64,000 nucleotides of DNA from Bartonella sp. B1099 (GTDB lineage Bacteria > Pseudomonadota > Alphaproteobacteria > Rhizobiales > Rhizobiaceae). The notes under the pieces were generated by a model. That model was given only the letters and a program-made list of their open reading frames with translations, had not been told where the DNA came from and made no database searches. Positions 37,094-47,100 of this stretch are shown in pieces (positions within the stretch are counted from its first letter, which is position 1; every line of letters begins with the position of its first letter). The stretch spans positions 838,001 to 902,000 of the forward strand of contig NZ_CALYLN010000001.1 of assembly GCF_944801835.1 (NCBI RefSeq), given 5' to 3'. The position numbers were made by a program, and so were the translations under genes.

Positions 37094-37769
37094 ATTACAG
37101 CCTTCAAAAATAAAATTCTCTTCTGCTATAAGTTTGAAGAAAAATGCATTGAGTGATAAAAACATCTATAAAAACAATAAATTATACATATTTTTTTAAT
37201 TTTTTTCAATATTCTATATTTCTTATGAAAATAATAATCCTCTAGAATAGGTTATCCCATAACAAAGAACGAAGTTTCATAGGGGGCATAATCTATTAGA
37301 TTATAAAATAAGTCTAAAAAGTTATAATTTTCATACAGATAAGCACAACTGTTATAAAACAACGCTTTTTGTCTTTCATAAGAAGTATTTTTGCAAATTT
37401 ATAAAAAATTATTTTTTACACTCTTGCCATTCATCTGTTGCGCTTTATTTGAAAAGTAGAATTGCTCTTTAGTGAAAAAAACTGTTTTTGTTAAGAGATA
37501 AAACGCAGTGTTTTTGAATGGAGATAAAGGTATATTTTCAAAGTCTTGTGTTTTTATTTATTTTTTAGCTTGAATCCCTCTAGCTAAAAGGGTTGGGGAC
37601 TTTTCTAGATTTGATGTTGTTGCAAAGATTTTAGGCTGATGCTGGGTGAGTATCGGTATCAGGGGGGGATATATTGATTTATTGTTTTTTTGAGGTGCGC
37701 AAACGAGGGTTTTGCCATGAGGTTTTTTGCGCGTTGTAATGATGTTGAGCTCTGTTGGAGGAGGTTCTT
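37094..37769. other. Spacer before the adhesin cluster
   Basis: About 675 AT-rich bases between the HTH gene and the first adhesin. A CTAG/CTAG-closed hairpin region lies near 37580-37608. No open frame is convincing. The leader motif seen before the other adhesins is absent here. Confidence 0.5.
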
Positions 37770-40700
37770 ATGAAAAAATATTCAAAATCAAATTTGCTTA
37801 AAGCGGTCTCATTAGGAACTGCCATGGCCACACTTTTATCAAGTGTCTCTCCCGTTTTCGCTGCGGGTGTTGGCATAACAGGAGGGGCATTTTTTAATAC
37901 AAGTGGTCCTGAGGTTCTTTATCCGCGTGGCAGTCATGGGAGTATTGTCTTTGCTGGTGATAATGATTTCTGCGGTGTGGACAATGTTGTTGGTCGTGGA
38001 GGTAAGCAACAGGAAACAATTACTGATGATCGACGAATACCTGTAAAAGAGCAATATGAGAGATTCATCTATGGTTACAATGCCACGACTGTAGGCAATC
38101 CTTATGGAGAAAGCACTAGTAAGGTTACTTGGATGAGTGAGGGAAAACTCACTAACAATAATAGTTATATGGGAAAAATGAGCACTGACGGTAGTGAGAA
38201 TATTATGCCTGAGGCTTATGGTGTTTATTCTTTTGCAACGGGTTGTGGTTCTGCTGCAATGGGGAATTATTCAACAGCATTTGGTGCTGGTGCAACTACA
38301 AAGGCTGGTGGAGCACAGGCTTTTGGTGTTTCTGCACTTGCAAGTGGTAAAGCAAGCGTTGCTATGGGGGTGGGATCAGAAGCATCAGAAGAGGCTACGG
38401 TTGCTATTGGTGGACTTGCAACTGCCTCTGGTAAAAGTACTGTTGCTGTAGGAGCAGAGGCAAAAGCAGAAAAAGAATATGCGATTGCTATCGGCGCAAG
38501 GGCTGAAGCGAAAGAATCAGGAGCTATTGCAATAGGTGGTGTCAAGTCTGAAAGAACAGAAGGAGTATCTCCTCAAAGAAAAGCAATAGCAGAGTCTCAA
38601 AATGCCATTGCCATAGGTTCGCATACTTACGCTAAAACAGAAGATTCAGTTGCGATTGGTGCAAATGCACAGGCGTTTGCTGAGGATAGTGTTGCTATAG
38701 GTGGTGGTTCTATCTCTGATAGAAAAAAAGGTGTAAATACTTATGATCCTACAACAGGTCAAAAAACGGATAAAAGAACCGGTCTTGCATGGAAAAGCAC
38801 GGCAGGTGCTTTTAGCATTGGTGAAGTTGGAGGTCGCGATGGTAAAGGTAACCTAACACGGCAAATTACAGGAGTAGCAGCGGGAAGTGAAGATACCGAT
38901 GCAGTTAATGTTGCACAGTTAAAAGCTATGAGAGATGTCATAGCAGGAGGAGGAAGTTGGCAAATTTCTGCTAACAATAAAGATTCTACAGCTGTTAATG
39001 CAGGCAATACAGTAGATTTTTCAGTGACAAATAGTGGCGAAGGAAAAGATAACTTAAAGATTACAAAAAACAATGTAGATAGTAAGCATAACATTCAATT
39101 TACTTTGGCTGATGAGCTTAATTTAACAGAGGTCACCACAGGTCACAGCTTTATGAATGATGATGGCTTTTACACTAAGAATGGTAATGACGACGGCCCA
39201 AGTATGACTGGTCACGGTATCAATGCTCACAATACACAGATTGAGAATGTGGCAGATGCGACTGCAGAGCATCAGGCAGTGAATTTGGGGCAGCTGAAAG
39301 ACTATGTAAAAAAGAACGGTGGCGGTGGTTGGAAACTTAGTGTTAACAATCAAGAAGCTACAGATGTTAAACCAGGAAATACAGTAAAGTTTGTTGCTGT
39401 TGAGAAGGGAGAAGGTAATACAAAAAGTCAGAATATTAATATTACGAAGGATGATGGCCACACTGTAAAATTTGATTTAGCTGATAATATTAAGTTAACG
39501 AGCGTTACCACAGGGGATAGCAATATGAGTGGTGATGGCTTTTTTATTAACGGTGAAGATGGTCCGCGCATGACTATTGATGGTATTAATGCCGGCAATC
39601 AAGCCATTACAAACGTGGCAGAGGCGACTGACGATAATGAAGCAGTGAACTTAAAGCAGCTGAAAGAATTTTCAGCAAAAGCAGGAGGCTGGAAGCTTTC
39701 TATTGAAAATGGAAAAGCTACAGATATTGATGCAGGCAGCACAGTCAATTTTTTTGCTATTGGGGATAATAATGCTGGTAAAAAAAATATAAAAATTGCA
39801 AATACAAATGGGAAAAACATCTCTTTTGATTTAGCTGATAATATTAATGTAATGTCTGTTAAAGCAGGACAAAGCATTATGGATGCTACTGGCTTTAGAT
39901 TTGAAAATGGTGAAGGACATAATGATGGACCGAGCATAACTGTTAATGGCATTCATGCTGGTGGTAAAACAATTAAAGGAGTAGCAGAGGCGACTGAAAA
40001 TGATGAGGCAGTGAATTTTGGGCAGTTAAAAACTATAAAGCAACTTGTAGAAAATGGTTGGAAGCTTTCTGTTAATGGCGGTGATGCTACCGATGTTAAA
40101 GCTGGTAGCAAAGTAGATCTTGTTTCTGCAGATCAGGATGGTGGCAAAAATATCAAAATTGAAAAAAACAACGGCAATACAGTCACCTTTGCTTTGAATG
40201 AAAGTATTAAAGTGAAAAGTATCACTACAGACAATAGCATTATGAATGGTGATGGTTTTGGGTTTGTTGATGGTGGTGGACCAAAAATAACTTTTGGTGG
40301 TATTCAAGCTGGTGATAAAAAGATTACCGGAGTAGCAGAGGGGACTAACAATACCGATGCAGTAAATTATGGACAGTTGAAAGAGGTAAGGACACTTGCA
40401 GAAAATGGCTGGAAGCTTTCTGTTGATGGTGAAAATGCTACAAATGTTAAAGCTGGTAGTACAGTAGATCTTATTGCTTATAAAAGTAATGAGGGGCACA
40501 AAAATATCACAATTGAAAAAAACAATGACAACAGTAATAAAGTCACCTTTTCTTTGAATGATAAGCTTAAATTGACGAGTGTTACTACAGGTAACAGCAT
40601 TATGAATAATAGTGGCTTTGGATTTGTTGATGGTGGTCCCAAAATAATGGAGAGTGGCATTCAAGCTGGTGGTAAAAAGATTACCGGAGTAGCAAAGGGG

Positions 40701-43382
40701 ACTGACAATACCGATGCAGTAAATTATGGACAGTTGACTGAAATAAAAGATCAGATAGCAAGCAATAGCCTTGTTAAATGGGTAGAAAATCAGAAGCTTA
40801 TTACCATTGGTAAGGAAAAAGAGGGCACGAAAATTGATATTGCAAACAAATCAGGTGATGCTCGGACAATTTCTGGTGTTGAAAAAGGAGGATTGTATGA
40901 AGATTCAATTGAGGCAGTAAATGGTTCACAACTTTGGGATACGAATCAAAATGTTGCTCATATTGATACGAAAGTTACTGCTATATCAGATGCAATTATC
41001 AATATTGGTGAGGAAATTCACGGACTTTCTCAAGATGCTTTACGTTGGAGTGAAAATGAACAAGCGTTTGTTGCACGTCATGGTGAAGACGGTAATAAAA
41101 CAAACAGCAAAATCACATTTCTTAAAAATGGCGATATTTCAGAAAAGTCAACAGATGCTGTAAATGGTTCTCAAATCCATTCTATGGGCAGTGAAATTGC
41201 AAACTTCTTTGGTGGTAATACTTCGTTCAAAAATGGTGTTTTTACAGGACCAAGATATAATTTGACTATTATTGATTCAAATGGTGGAGTAAATAAAAAG
41301 GAGTATAATGATGTTGGCTCAGCTTTGTCAGGGCTTGATATGAATATAAGGAATGTTAATCATCATTTTATAAATGCAATGAATGACATTGCCTCTTATT
41401 TTGGTGGTGGTGCTGGATATGATGAAAATAAAGAATGGCATGCTCCTACTTTCCAGGTCTATCATATTGATGCTAATGATACTGTCTCTAAGAAACCCTA
41501 TGATAATGTGGCGGGTGCTTTTGAAGGCGTGAACAATACTTTTAAGAATATTCATAATCAAATTTCTGATATAACAAAAAATAGTCTTGTTAAGCAGGAA
41601 GAAGACGGTCTGATCACCGTTGGTAAGGAAACAGGTGGCGATAAAATTAGTGTTGCAAATAGAGATAGTAAAGAGAGAACCATTTCTGGTGTGAAAGAAG
41701 CAATGCTTTCTATAACTTCAACAGATGCTGTAAATGGTTCGCAGCTTTTCAAGATTGCCCAAAAAACATCGAAGTACTTTGGTGGGAGCACGGATGTAAT
41801 TAACGGTATAGAGCCAGCTTTTGTTATTGATGGAAACCCATATAATAATGTTACAGAGGCATTTACTGGTGTGAATATTTCTATCCATAAGATTGATAAC
41901 AAAATCTCTGATTTGGAAAAAAATAATCTTGTTAAGCAAGAAGGAGGAGTGTCAGGTATTATCACCATTGGTAAGGATACAGCTGGTACTGAAATCAATA
42001 TTGCAGGATTTGGAAAGGTAGCACGCAAAATTTCTGGTGTGCGGGAAGCAGAGAAGGGCGATGAAGCTGTTAACAAAGACCAACTTGATAAAAGTATAGA
42101 GAAAATTTCTAAAGATATTGAAACAGCAAGTGCTGCTGCGGTTCTCTACGATAAAAATGCAGATGGTATTGTTAATTATAGTAGCGTAACTTTAGGTGGC
42201 GATAAAAACAACGGACCAGTTGCTCTTCGCAATGTCAAAGATGGTGACATTTCTGCTAATTCAACAGATGCAATCAATGGCAGCCAGCTTTATTCCATAA
42301 GTAATCAACTTGCTGCTTATTTTGGCGGTGGTGCTAAATATGAGAATGGCAAATGGACAGCACCTCAATTCACGATTGTTCAAGTTAATGCTGATGGTAC
42401 GACAGTTGAGAAAACCCACAATAATGTTGCTGATGCCTTTGGTGACGTCAATAAAAATATGTCAAACATTAATAACCGTATTGATGATGTCATCAACAAG
42501 GTCGATTCAGATGCTTTAAAGTGGAATAAGGATAAAAAAGCCTATGATGCTACTCATGATGGAACACCAAGTAAAATTATTAATGTAGCCAATGGTAAAA
42601 TTGAAAAAGGTTCCAAAGATGCGGTTAATGGTGGACAACTTTGGCAAACCAATGAGCGTGTTGCAAAGGTTGAAAATCGTGTTACGGATGTTGAAAAGCA
42701 TGTTGAGATTATCGATAAAAGAGTTGATAATATTTCCAATACGATTGGGGATATTGGGGACATAGTTACCAATATTGATGTTAAAGTTGATAATATTGAT
42801 AATAAGGTTAACGATATTGCTGAGGATGCTGTTCGCTATGACAGAGATGAAAACGGCAACAAGACCAATAAAATCACTTTAAAAGGTGGCGATCCTAGTG
42901 AACCTGTTATGATTGACAATGTAGCTGATGGCAAAATTGAGAAAGGTTCGAAAGAAGCTGTAAATGGTGGTCAACTTCATGACTACACCAAAGAACAGAT
43001 GGAAATCGTTCTCGATGAATCGAAGCGCTACACAGATCAACGGATTAATAATATTACGATTGATGCTATTGACGAAGCTGTTGATAAGTCCAAACAATAT
43101 ACCGATATGAAGTTTGATGCTTTAAATTACAGTATTGAGAGTGCGAAAAAAGAAGCAAGACAAGGTGCAGCTATTGGTTTAGCAGTGTCTAACTTACGCT
43201 ACAATGATACACCTGGAAAATTAAGCGTTGGATTTGGTACAGGTTTATGGCGTAGTCAGTCTGCATTTGCCTTTGGTGCTGGTTATACTTCAGAGAATGG
43301 AAATATTCGGTCTAATGTATCTGTTACTACTTCTGGTGGTCATTGGGGTGTAGGTGCGGGATTCAATATGACATTGAACTGA
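37770..43382 (+). CDS. Trimeric autotransporter adhesin 1 (BadA/Vomp/YadA type)
   Basis: A 1870-residue surface adhesin that forms homotrimers and secretes its own passenger. The start is ATG 37770, chosen because GGAGGAGG lies just upstream and the signal peptide then begins MKKYSK; cleavage is expected after VFA (residue 31). A YadA-like head of 14-15-residue repeats (about 150-345, AIAIG/SVAIG motifs) is followed by a DAVNVAQLK neck near 376. Five stalk modules of about 120 residues, each starting W-x-L/I-S and ending in a DAVN-x-x-QLK neck, come next. Then there are coiled-coil stalk modules, and a C-terminal beta-barrel anchor (about 1797-1870) ending TLN. Its N-terminus differs from the other three, so it is a distinct subtype. 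A terminator follows at 43410. Confidence 0.93.
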   Translation: MKKYSKSNLLKAVSLGTAMATLLSSVSPVFAAGVGITGGAFFNTSGPEVLYPRGSHGSIVFAGDNDFCGVDNVVGRGGKQQETITDDRRIPVKEQYERFIYGYNATTVGNPYGESTSKVTWMSEGKLTNNNSYMGKMSTDGSENIMPEAYGVYSFATGCGSAAMGNYSTAFGAGATTKAGGAQAFGVSALASGKASVAMGVGSEASEEATVAIGGLATASGKSTVAVGAEAKAEKEYAIAIGARAEAKESGAIAIGGVKSERTEGVSPQRKAIAESQNAIAIGSHTYAKTEDSVAIGANAQAFAEDSVAIGGGSISDRKKGVNTYDPTTGQKTDKRTGLAWKSTAGAFSIGEVGGRDGKGNLTRQITGVAAGSEDTDAVNVAQLKAMRDVIAGGGSWQISANNKDSTAVNAGNTVDFSVTNSGEGKDNLKITKNNVDSKHNIQFTLADELNLTEVTTGHSFMNDDGFYTKNGNDDGPSMTGHGINAHNTQIENVADATAEHQAVNLGQLKDYVKKNGGGGWKLSVNNQEATDVKPGNTVKFVAVEKGEGNTKSQNINITKDDGHTVKFDLADNIKLTSVTTGDSNMSGDGFFINGEDGPRMTIDGINAGNQAITNVAEATDDNEAVNLKQLKEFSAKAGGWKLSIENGKATDIDAGSTVNFFAIGDNNAGKKNIKIANTNGKNISFDLADNINVMSVKAGQSIMDATGFRFENGEGHNDGPSITVNGIHAGGKTIKGVAEATENDEAVNFGQLKTIKQLVENGWKLSVNGGDATDVKAGSKVDLVSADQDGGKNIKIEKNNGNTVTFALNESIKVKSITTDNSIMNGDGFGFVDGGGPKITFGGIQAGDKKITGVAEGTNNTDAVNYGQLKEVRTLAENGWKLSVDGENATNVKAGSTVDLIAYKSNEGHKNITIEKNNDNSNKVTFSLNDKLKLTSVTTGNSIMNNSGFGFVDGGPKIMESGIQAGGKKITGVAKGTDNTDAVNYGQLTEIKDQIASNSLVKWVENQKLITIGKEKEGTKIDIANKSGDARTISGVEKGGLYEDSIEAVNGSQLWDTNQNVAHIDTKVTAISDAIINIGEEIHGLSQDALRWSENEQAFVARHGEDGNKTNSKITFLKNGDISEKSTDAVNGSQIHSMGSEIANFFGGNTSFKNGVFTGPRYNLTIIDSNGGVNKKEYNDVGSALSGLDMNIRNVNHHFINAMNDIASYFGGGAGYDENKEWHAPTFQVYHIDANDTVSKKPYDNVAGAFEGVNNTFKNIHNQISDITKNSLVKQEEDGLITVGKETGGDKISVANRDSKERTISGVKEAMLSITSTDAVNGSQLFKIAQKTSKYFGGSTDVINGIEPAFVIDGNPYNNVTEAFTGVNISIHKIDNKISDLEKNNLVKQEGGVSGIITIGKDTAGTEINIAGFGKVARKISGVREAEKGDEAVNKDQLDKSIEKISKDIETASAAAVLYDKNADGIVNYSSVTLGGDKNNGPVALRNVKDGDISANSTDAINGSQLYSISNQLAAYFGGGAKYENGKWTAPQFTIVQVNADGTTVEKTHNNVADAFGDVNKNMSNINNRIDDVINKVDSDALKWNKDKKAYDATHDGTPSKIINVANGKIEKGSKDAVNGGQLWQTNERVAKVENRVTDVEKHVEIIDKRVDNISNTIGDIGDIVTNIDVKVDNIDNKVNDIAEDAVRYDRDENGNKTNKITLKGGDPSEPVMIDNVADGKIEKGSKEAVNGGQLHDYTKEQMEIVLDESKRYTDQRINNITIDAIDEAVDKSKQYTDMKFDALNYSIESAKKEARQGAAIGLAVSNLRYNDTPGKLSVGFGTGLWRSQSAFAFGAGYTSENGNIRSNVSVTTSGGHWGVGAGFNMTLN

Positions 43383-43409
43383 TAATCAACAAACCAGATA
43401 AAAATTCTT

Positions 43410-43446
43410 TTCACCCTTGTCTTATGAGGCAGGGGTGAATTGTTTT
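43410..43446 (+). terminator. Terminator of adhesin 1
   Basis: TTCACCCTTGTC (43410-43421) pairs with GGCAGGGGTGAA (43428-43439) over 12 positions including two G-U pairs, with a 6-base loop and a following T6 tract. Confidence 0.85.
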
Positions 43447-44133
43447 TTACATCTATAAAAGATATGGATAGAGAGATTGATAAGGGATATAATGATAACG
43501 ACAGGTTTTAAAAACAGAAAAAATTTTTACGATCTCGGCAAAGTCTGCACCTTTTTCAAAAGAAAAGATGAATTAGTCTGACTCTTTACAAAACTGTAAA
43601 TTTACGATTCACCTTCGGGTAAAAAACAGATTGAGTTTGACTGGAGAAGTGATAGAAATAATATGCTAAATGAGTCTGCGGTAACTTAAGCCATCTCTAT
43701 TTTCATCATTTGTTAGAGCCTGTGAAGAGATTATTTTCAGGGATAACAATGAAACTAAAAATGCCCCTCTTTACGCATTTTTGAAGAAAAATCGTAGACT
43801 TTATTCACTTATTTTACACAAAAAATATCTCTCCTTAACACTTTGTTAAAAAGAAAAACACCCCTTTCTCTTCAAAATATTAGCACGTTCTTCATGAATA
43901 AAAGTGATAAACTAAAAGCCAGAAAAACAATATTATCCTTGCAAAAAACGACCAAACATTCTAGAAATTAAGCAAATATTAACTAATATATAAAAAAATG
44001 AATCTTATTTTCTCAGAGTAACACAAAAAGCGGGGACATTCACTATGACATCTAAATAAGCGATTTTTCTATTTTTTAATCACATAAATTTTGATGTTAC
44101 AAAAAACTAAATCTGAACACCTACATGGCGTTT

Positions 44134-44152
44134 AAATGTGTCTTTTTTTGTG
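44134..44152 (+). promoter_or_regulatory. Conserved adhesin leader motif, copy 1
   Basis: AAATGTGTCTTTTTTTGTG, 36 bases before the adhesin 2 ATG. Nearly the same string precedes adhesins 3 and 4. A second conserved block, TTTTTTCATTGGGGAATTTG, leads straight into the ATG. Confidence 0.55.
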
Positions 44153-44187
44153 TTTACAGTTAAATTTTTTTCATTGGGGAATTTGTT

Positions 44188-47100
44188 ATGAACAAATTAT
44201 ATACAAAATTAGCGGGGAGTGATTTAAAATTTTCTCGTTTTCCTTTTATTAAAGTTTTGTCATTGACTTCAATCGCTGCACTTTTGTCGAGTGTTTCTCC
44301 TGTATTGGCAAAAAATCTTGATTCAAGAGAAGGGGATTCTACAGATATAAAAACTGTTGCTGTGGCATATCCCCAAAGTGTTATCTCTGTTTATGATGAA
44401 GCTACCGGTTATTTGGGGCTTCATGATGTATCAAAAGACAATTATATGACGACGCTGAATACAGGGCTGACACTAAAAGTGAGTGCTTATGCAGGTGGGA
44501 GTGATTATGCAATTTTTTTAAACGATATGCTTTCTGAAAGAGGTAAGACTACCGTAAATGTTTTAGAGAAAGATGGTAGTTCTACACAGAAAGCTACGCA
44601 AGAAGTATCAAATGCATTTGTACAGACAAGTCCAGCTTTCTCTGTTGGTGATGATAATGGAAATAGCATAGCTTTCTTGAATGTCCCTCCTTCATTAGAA
44701 GGAAACTCTCCAATACAAGCGAGAGACAGTTCGCTTACAAGTGCAAGAGCTGGGGCAAATTCTACTGCTGCAGGTCCACAGGCAAATGCAGCAGGAGAGA
44801 CAAGTGTTGCTATTGGTTTCAAGACACAATCAACAGGAAAATTTGCCATCACTATGGGTAATCAGGCAGAAGCCATAAAAGAAGATAGTATAGCTATAGG
44901 CCGCATGGCACATGCTTTAGGAAAAAGCAGTACCGCATTAGGTTCTGAATATAATGCACAAAGTGAACACGGGGAAAATGATTATACCACTGCTCAGGGT
45001 GATTATTCAACAGCTTTGGGTTCTGTTTCTAAGGCTATGGAAAATGGTGCAACTGCTGTTGGTCATCGTGCATTAGCAAAAGGTAAACAATCTATTTCTG
45101 TGGGATTTTATTCGAAAGCGAATGAAGAGAAAAGCGTTACGCTTGGGGATTATGCTGTAACTGAAGTAGTAGGAGGAGTTGCGTTAGGGAGTGCTTCTGT
45201 ATCTAATGTTGGAGCTGGTGTTGAGGGTTATAGTTCTCTTGGGAAGAGGGGAGAAGGTGCTGATTTTGTATGGAAAAGCACTTACGGAGCTGTTAGTGTT
45301 GGTAATGTTAAGCAAGGTAAAACACGGCAAATTGGGGGAGTAGCAGCAGGTACAGAAGAGACTGATGCTGTGAATATTGCGCAGTTGAAGTCATTGCAAA
45401 CCTATGTAGATAAGGGCTGGAATCTATCTGTTAATGGTGAAGATGCTAAAGCTGTAGGGATAGACGATACGGTAGATTTTGCAGCTGGAAGTAAAAATCT
45501 TGAAATTACCAAAGACGAAAAAGACAATAACATAAAATTTGATCTCGCGAAAAACATTACGCTGGAGAGCGTAACGGCAGGTGCGAATACTTTAAATGCA
45601 ACGGGTTTAGTCATTGCGAATGGACCTCAAATAACGACTGATGGTATTAATGCTGGCGGTAAAAAGATAACAGGCGTCGCAGATGGGAGTGCAGATACTG
45701 ACGCTGTGAATATTGCGCAGTTGAAGTCATTGCAAACCTATGTAGATAAGGGCTGGAATCTATCTGTTAATGGTGAAGATGCTAAAGCTGTAGGGATAGA
45801 CGATACGGTAGATTTTGCAGCTGGAAGTAAAAATCTTGAAATTACCAAAGACGAAAAAGACAATAACATAAAATTTGATCTCGCGAAAAACATTACGCTG
45901 GAGAGCGTAACGGCAGGTGCGAATACTTTAAATGCAACGGGTTTAGTCATTGCGAATGGACCTCAAATAACGACTGATGGTATTAATGCTGGTGGTAAAA
46001 AGATAACAGGCGTCGCAGATGGGAGTGCAGATACTGACGCTGTGAATTTTGCACAGCTAAAAGCAATACAAGCAGCAGCGGCTATAAAAGGTTTGAAAAT
46101 TAACACGACTGGCAATGGTTTCAAAGATGCTATCGCTGATGAGGTAGGGTCAGTTGCTATAGGTTCTGGGGCATCTATATCTGCTTCTGCTGCTGTAGCT
46201 TTGGGGGTGAACGCGCAAGCAACGGTGAGTTCAGGAATTGCTATAGGAGCGTATTCTGTAGCGGATGTTGGTGGTAGTGTTGCTGGTTATGAGCCTTTGA
46301 TAGGGCAACAAACAATTAAAATGACTTATGAATGGAAAAGTACATTAGGTGCCGTTAGTGTTGGTGATAATTCTATAATGCAATCGCGGCAAATTACAGG
46401 GGTAGCAGCTGGGTTTCAAGATACTGATGCGGTGAATGTTGCACAGTTGAAGTCCTTGAAAAACTATGTGGATCAAGGCTGGAAACTGTCTGTTGACGGT
46501 AAAAATGCTAAAGCTGTGGGGATAGATGATACGGTAGATTTTGCCGCTGGAAGTAAAAATTTTGAAATTACCAAAGGTGAGGGCGACAATAACATAAAAT
46601 TTGATCTCGCAAAGGACATTACGCTGGGTAGCGTAAGGACTGGTACGAATACTTTAGATGCAATGGGTTTAAAAATTGAGAATGGTCCTCAAATAACGAC
46701 TGATGGTATTGATGCTGGTGGTAAAAAGATCACAGGAGTGTTCGAGGGTACTAATGAGACCGATGCAGTGAATTTTGGACAATTGAATAAAACCAAGCAA
46801 GAGGTCCAAGAACAAATACAAAAACAAGTTCAAGAAGTCGAAAAGCAAGTCGCGGCCAATAGTTTTGTGAAACAAGATCCTGTAACGAAACATATTACCA
46901 TTGGTAAAGAAGTAGTAGGCGATGAAATTAATATTGCCAACAACATGAATGAGGCACGTACCCTTTCAGGTGTTAAGGCAGCAGAGAAAGATAATGAAGC
47001 TGTTAATAAAAAACAACTCGAAGACAGCTTGAAAGGTCTTTCTAAGGATCTTCAGTCAGATGATTCTGCAGTTGTGCATTATGATAAACAAGAAGATGGC

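Larger units (their letters stand above)
43383..44187. other. Spacer between adhesins 1 and 2
   Basis: About 805 bases with the adhesin 1 terminator, the conserved adhesin leader motif at 44134-44152, and no gene. Confidence 0.6.

Noticed and set aside
38267..43097. Many long minus-strand open frames inside the adhesin genes
   Set aside because: They lie antisense to repetitive, Gly/Ala/Asp-rich coding sequence, have no ribosome-binding sites, and copies repeat with the sense repeats. They are shadows.
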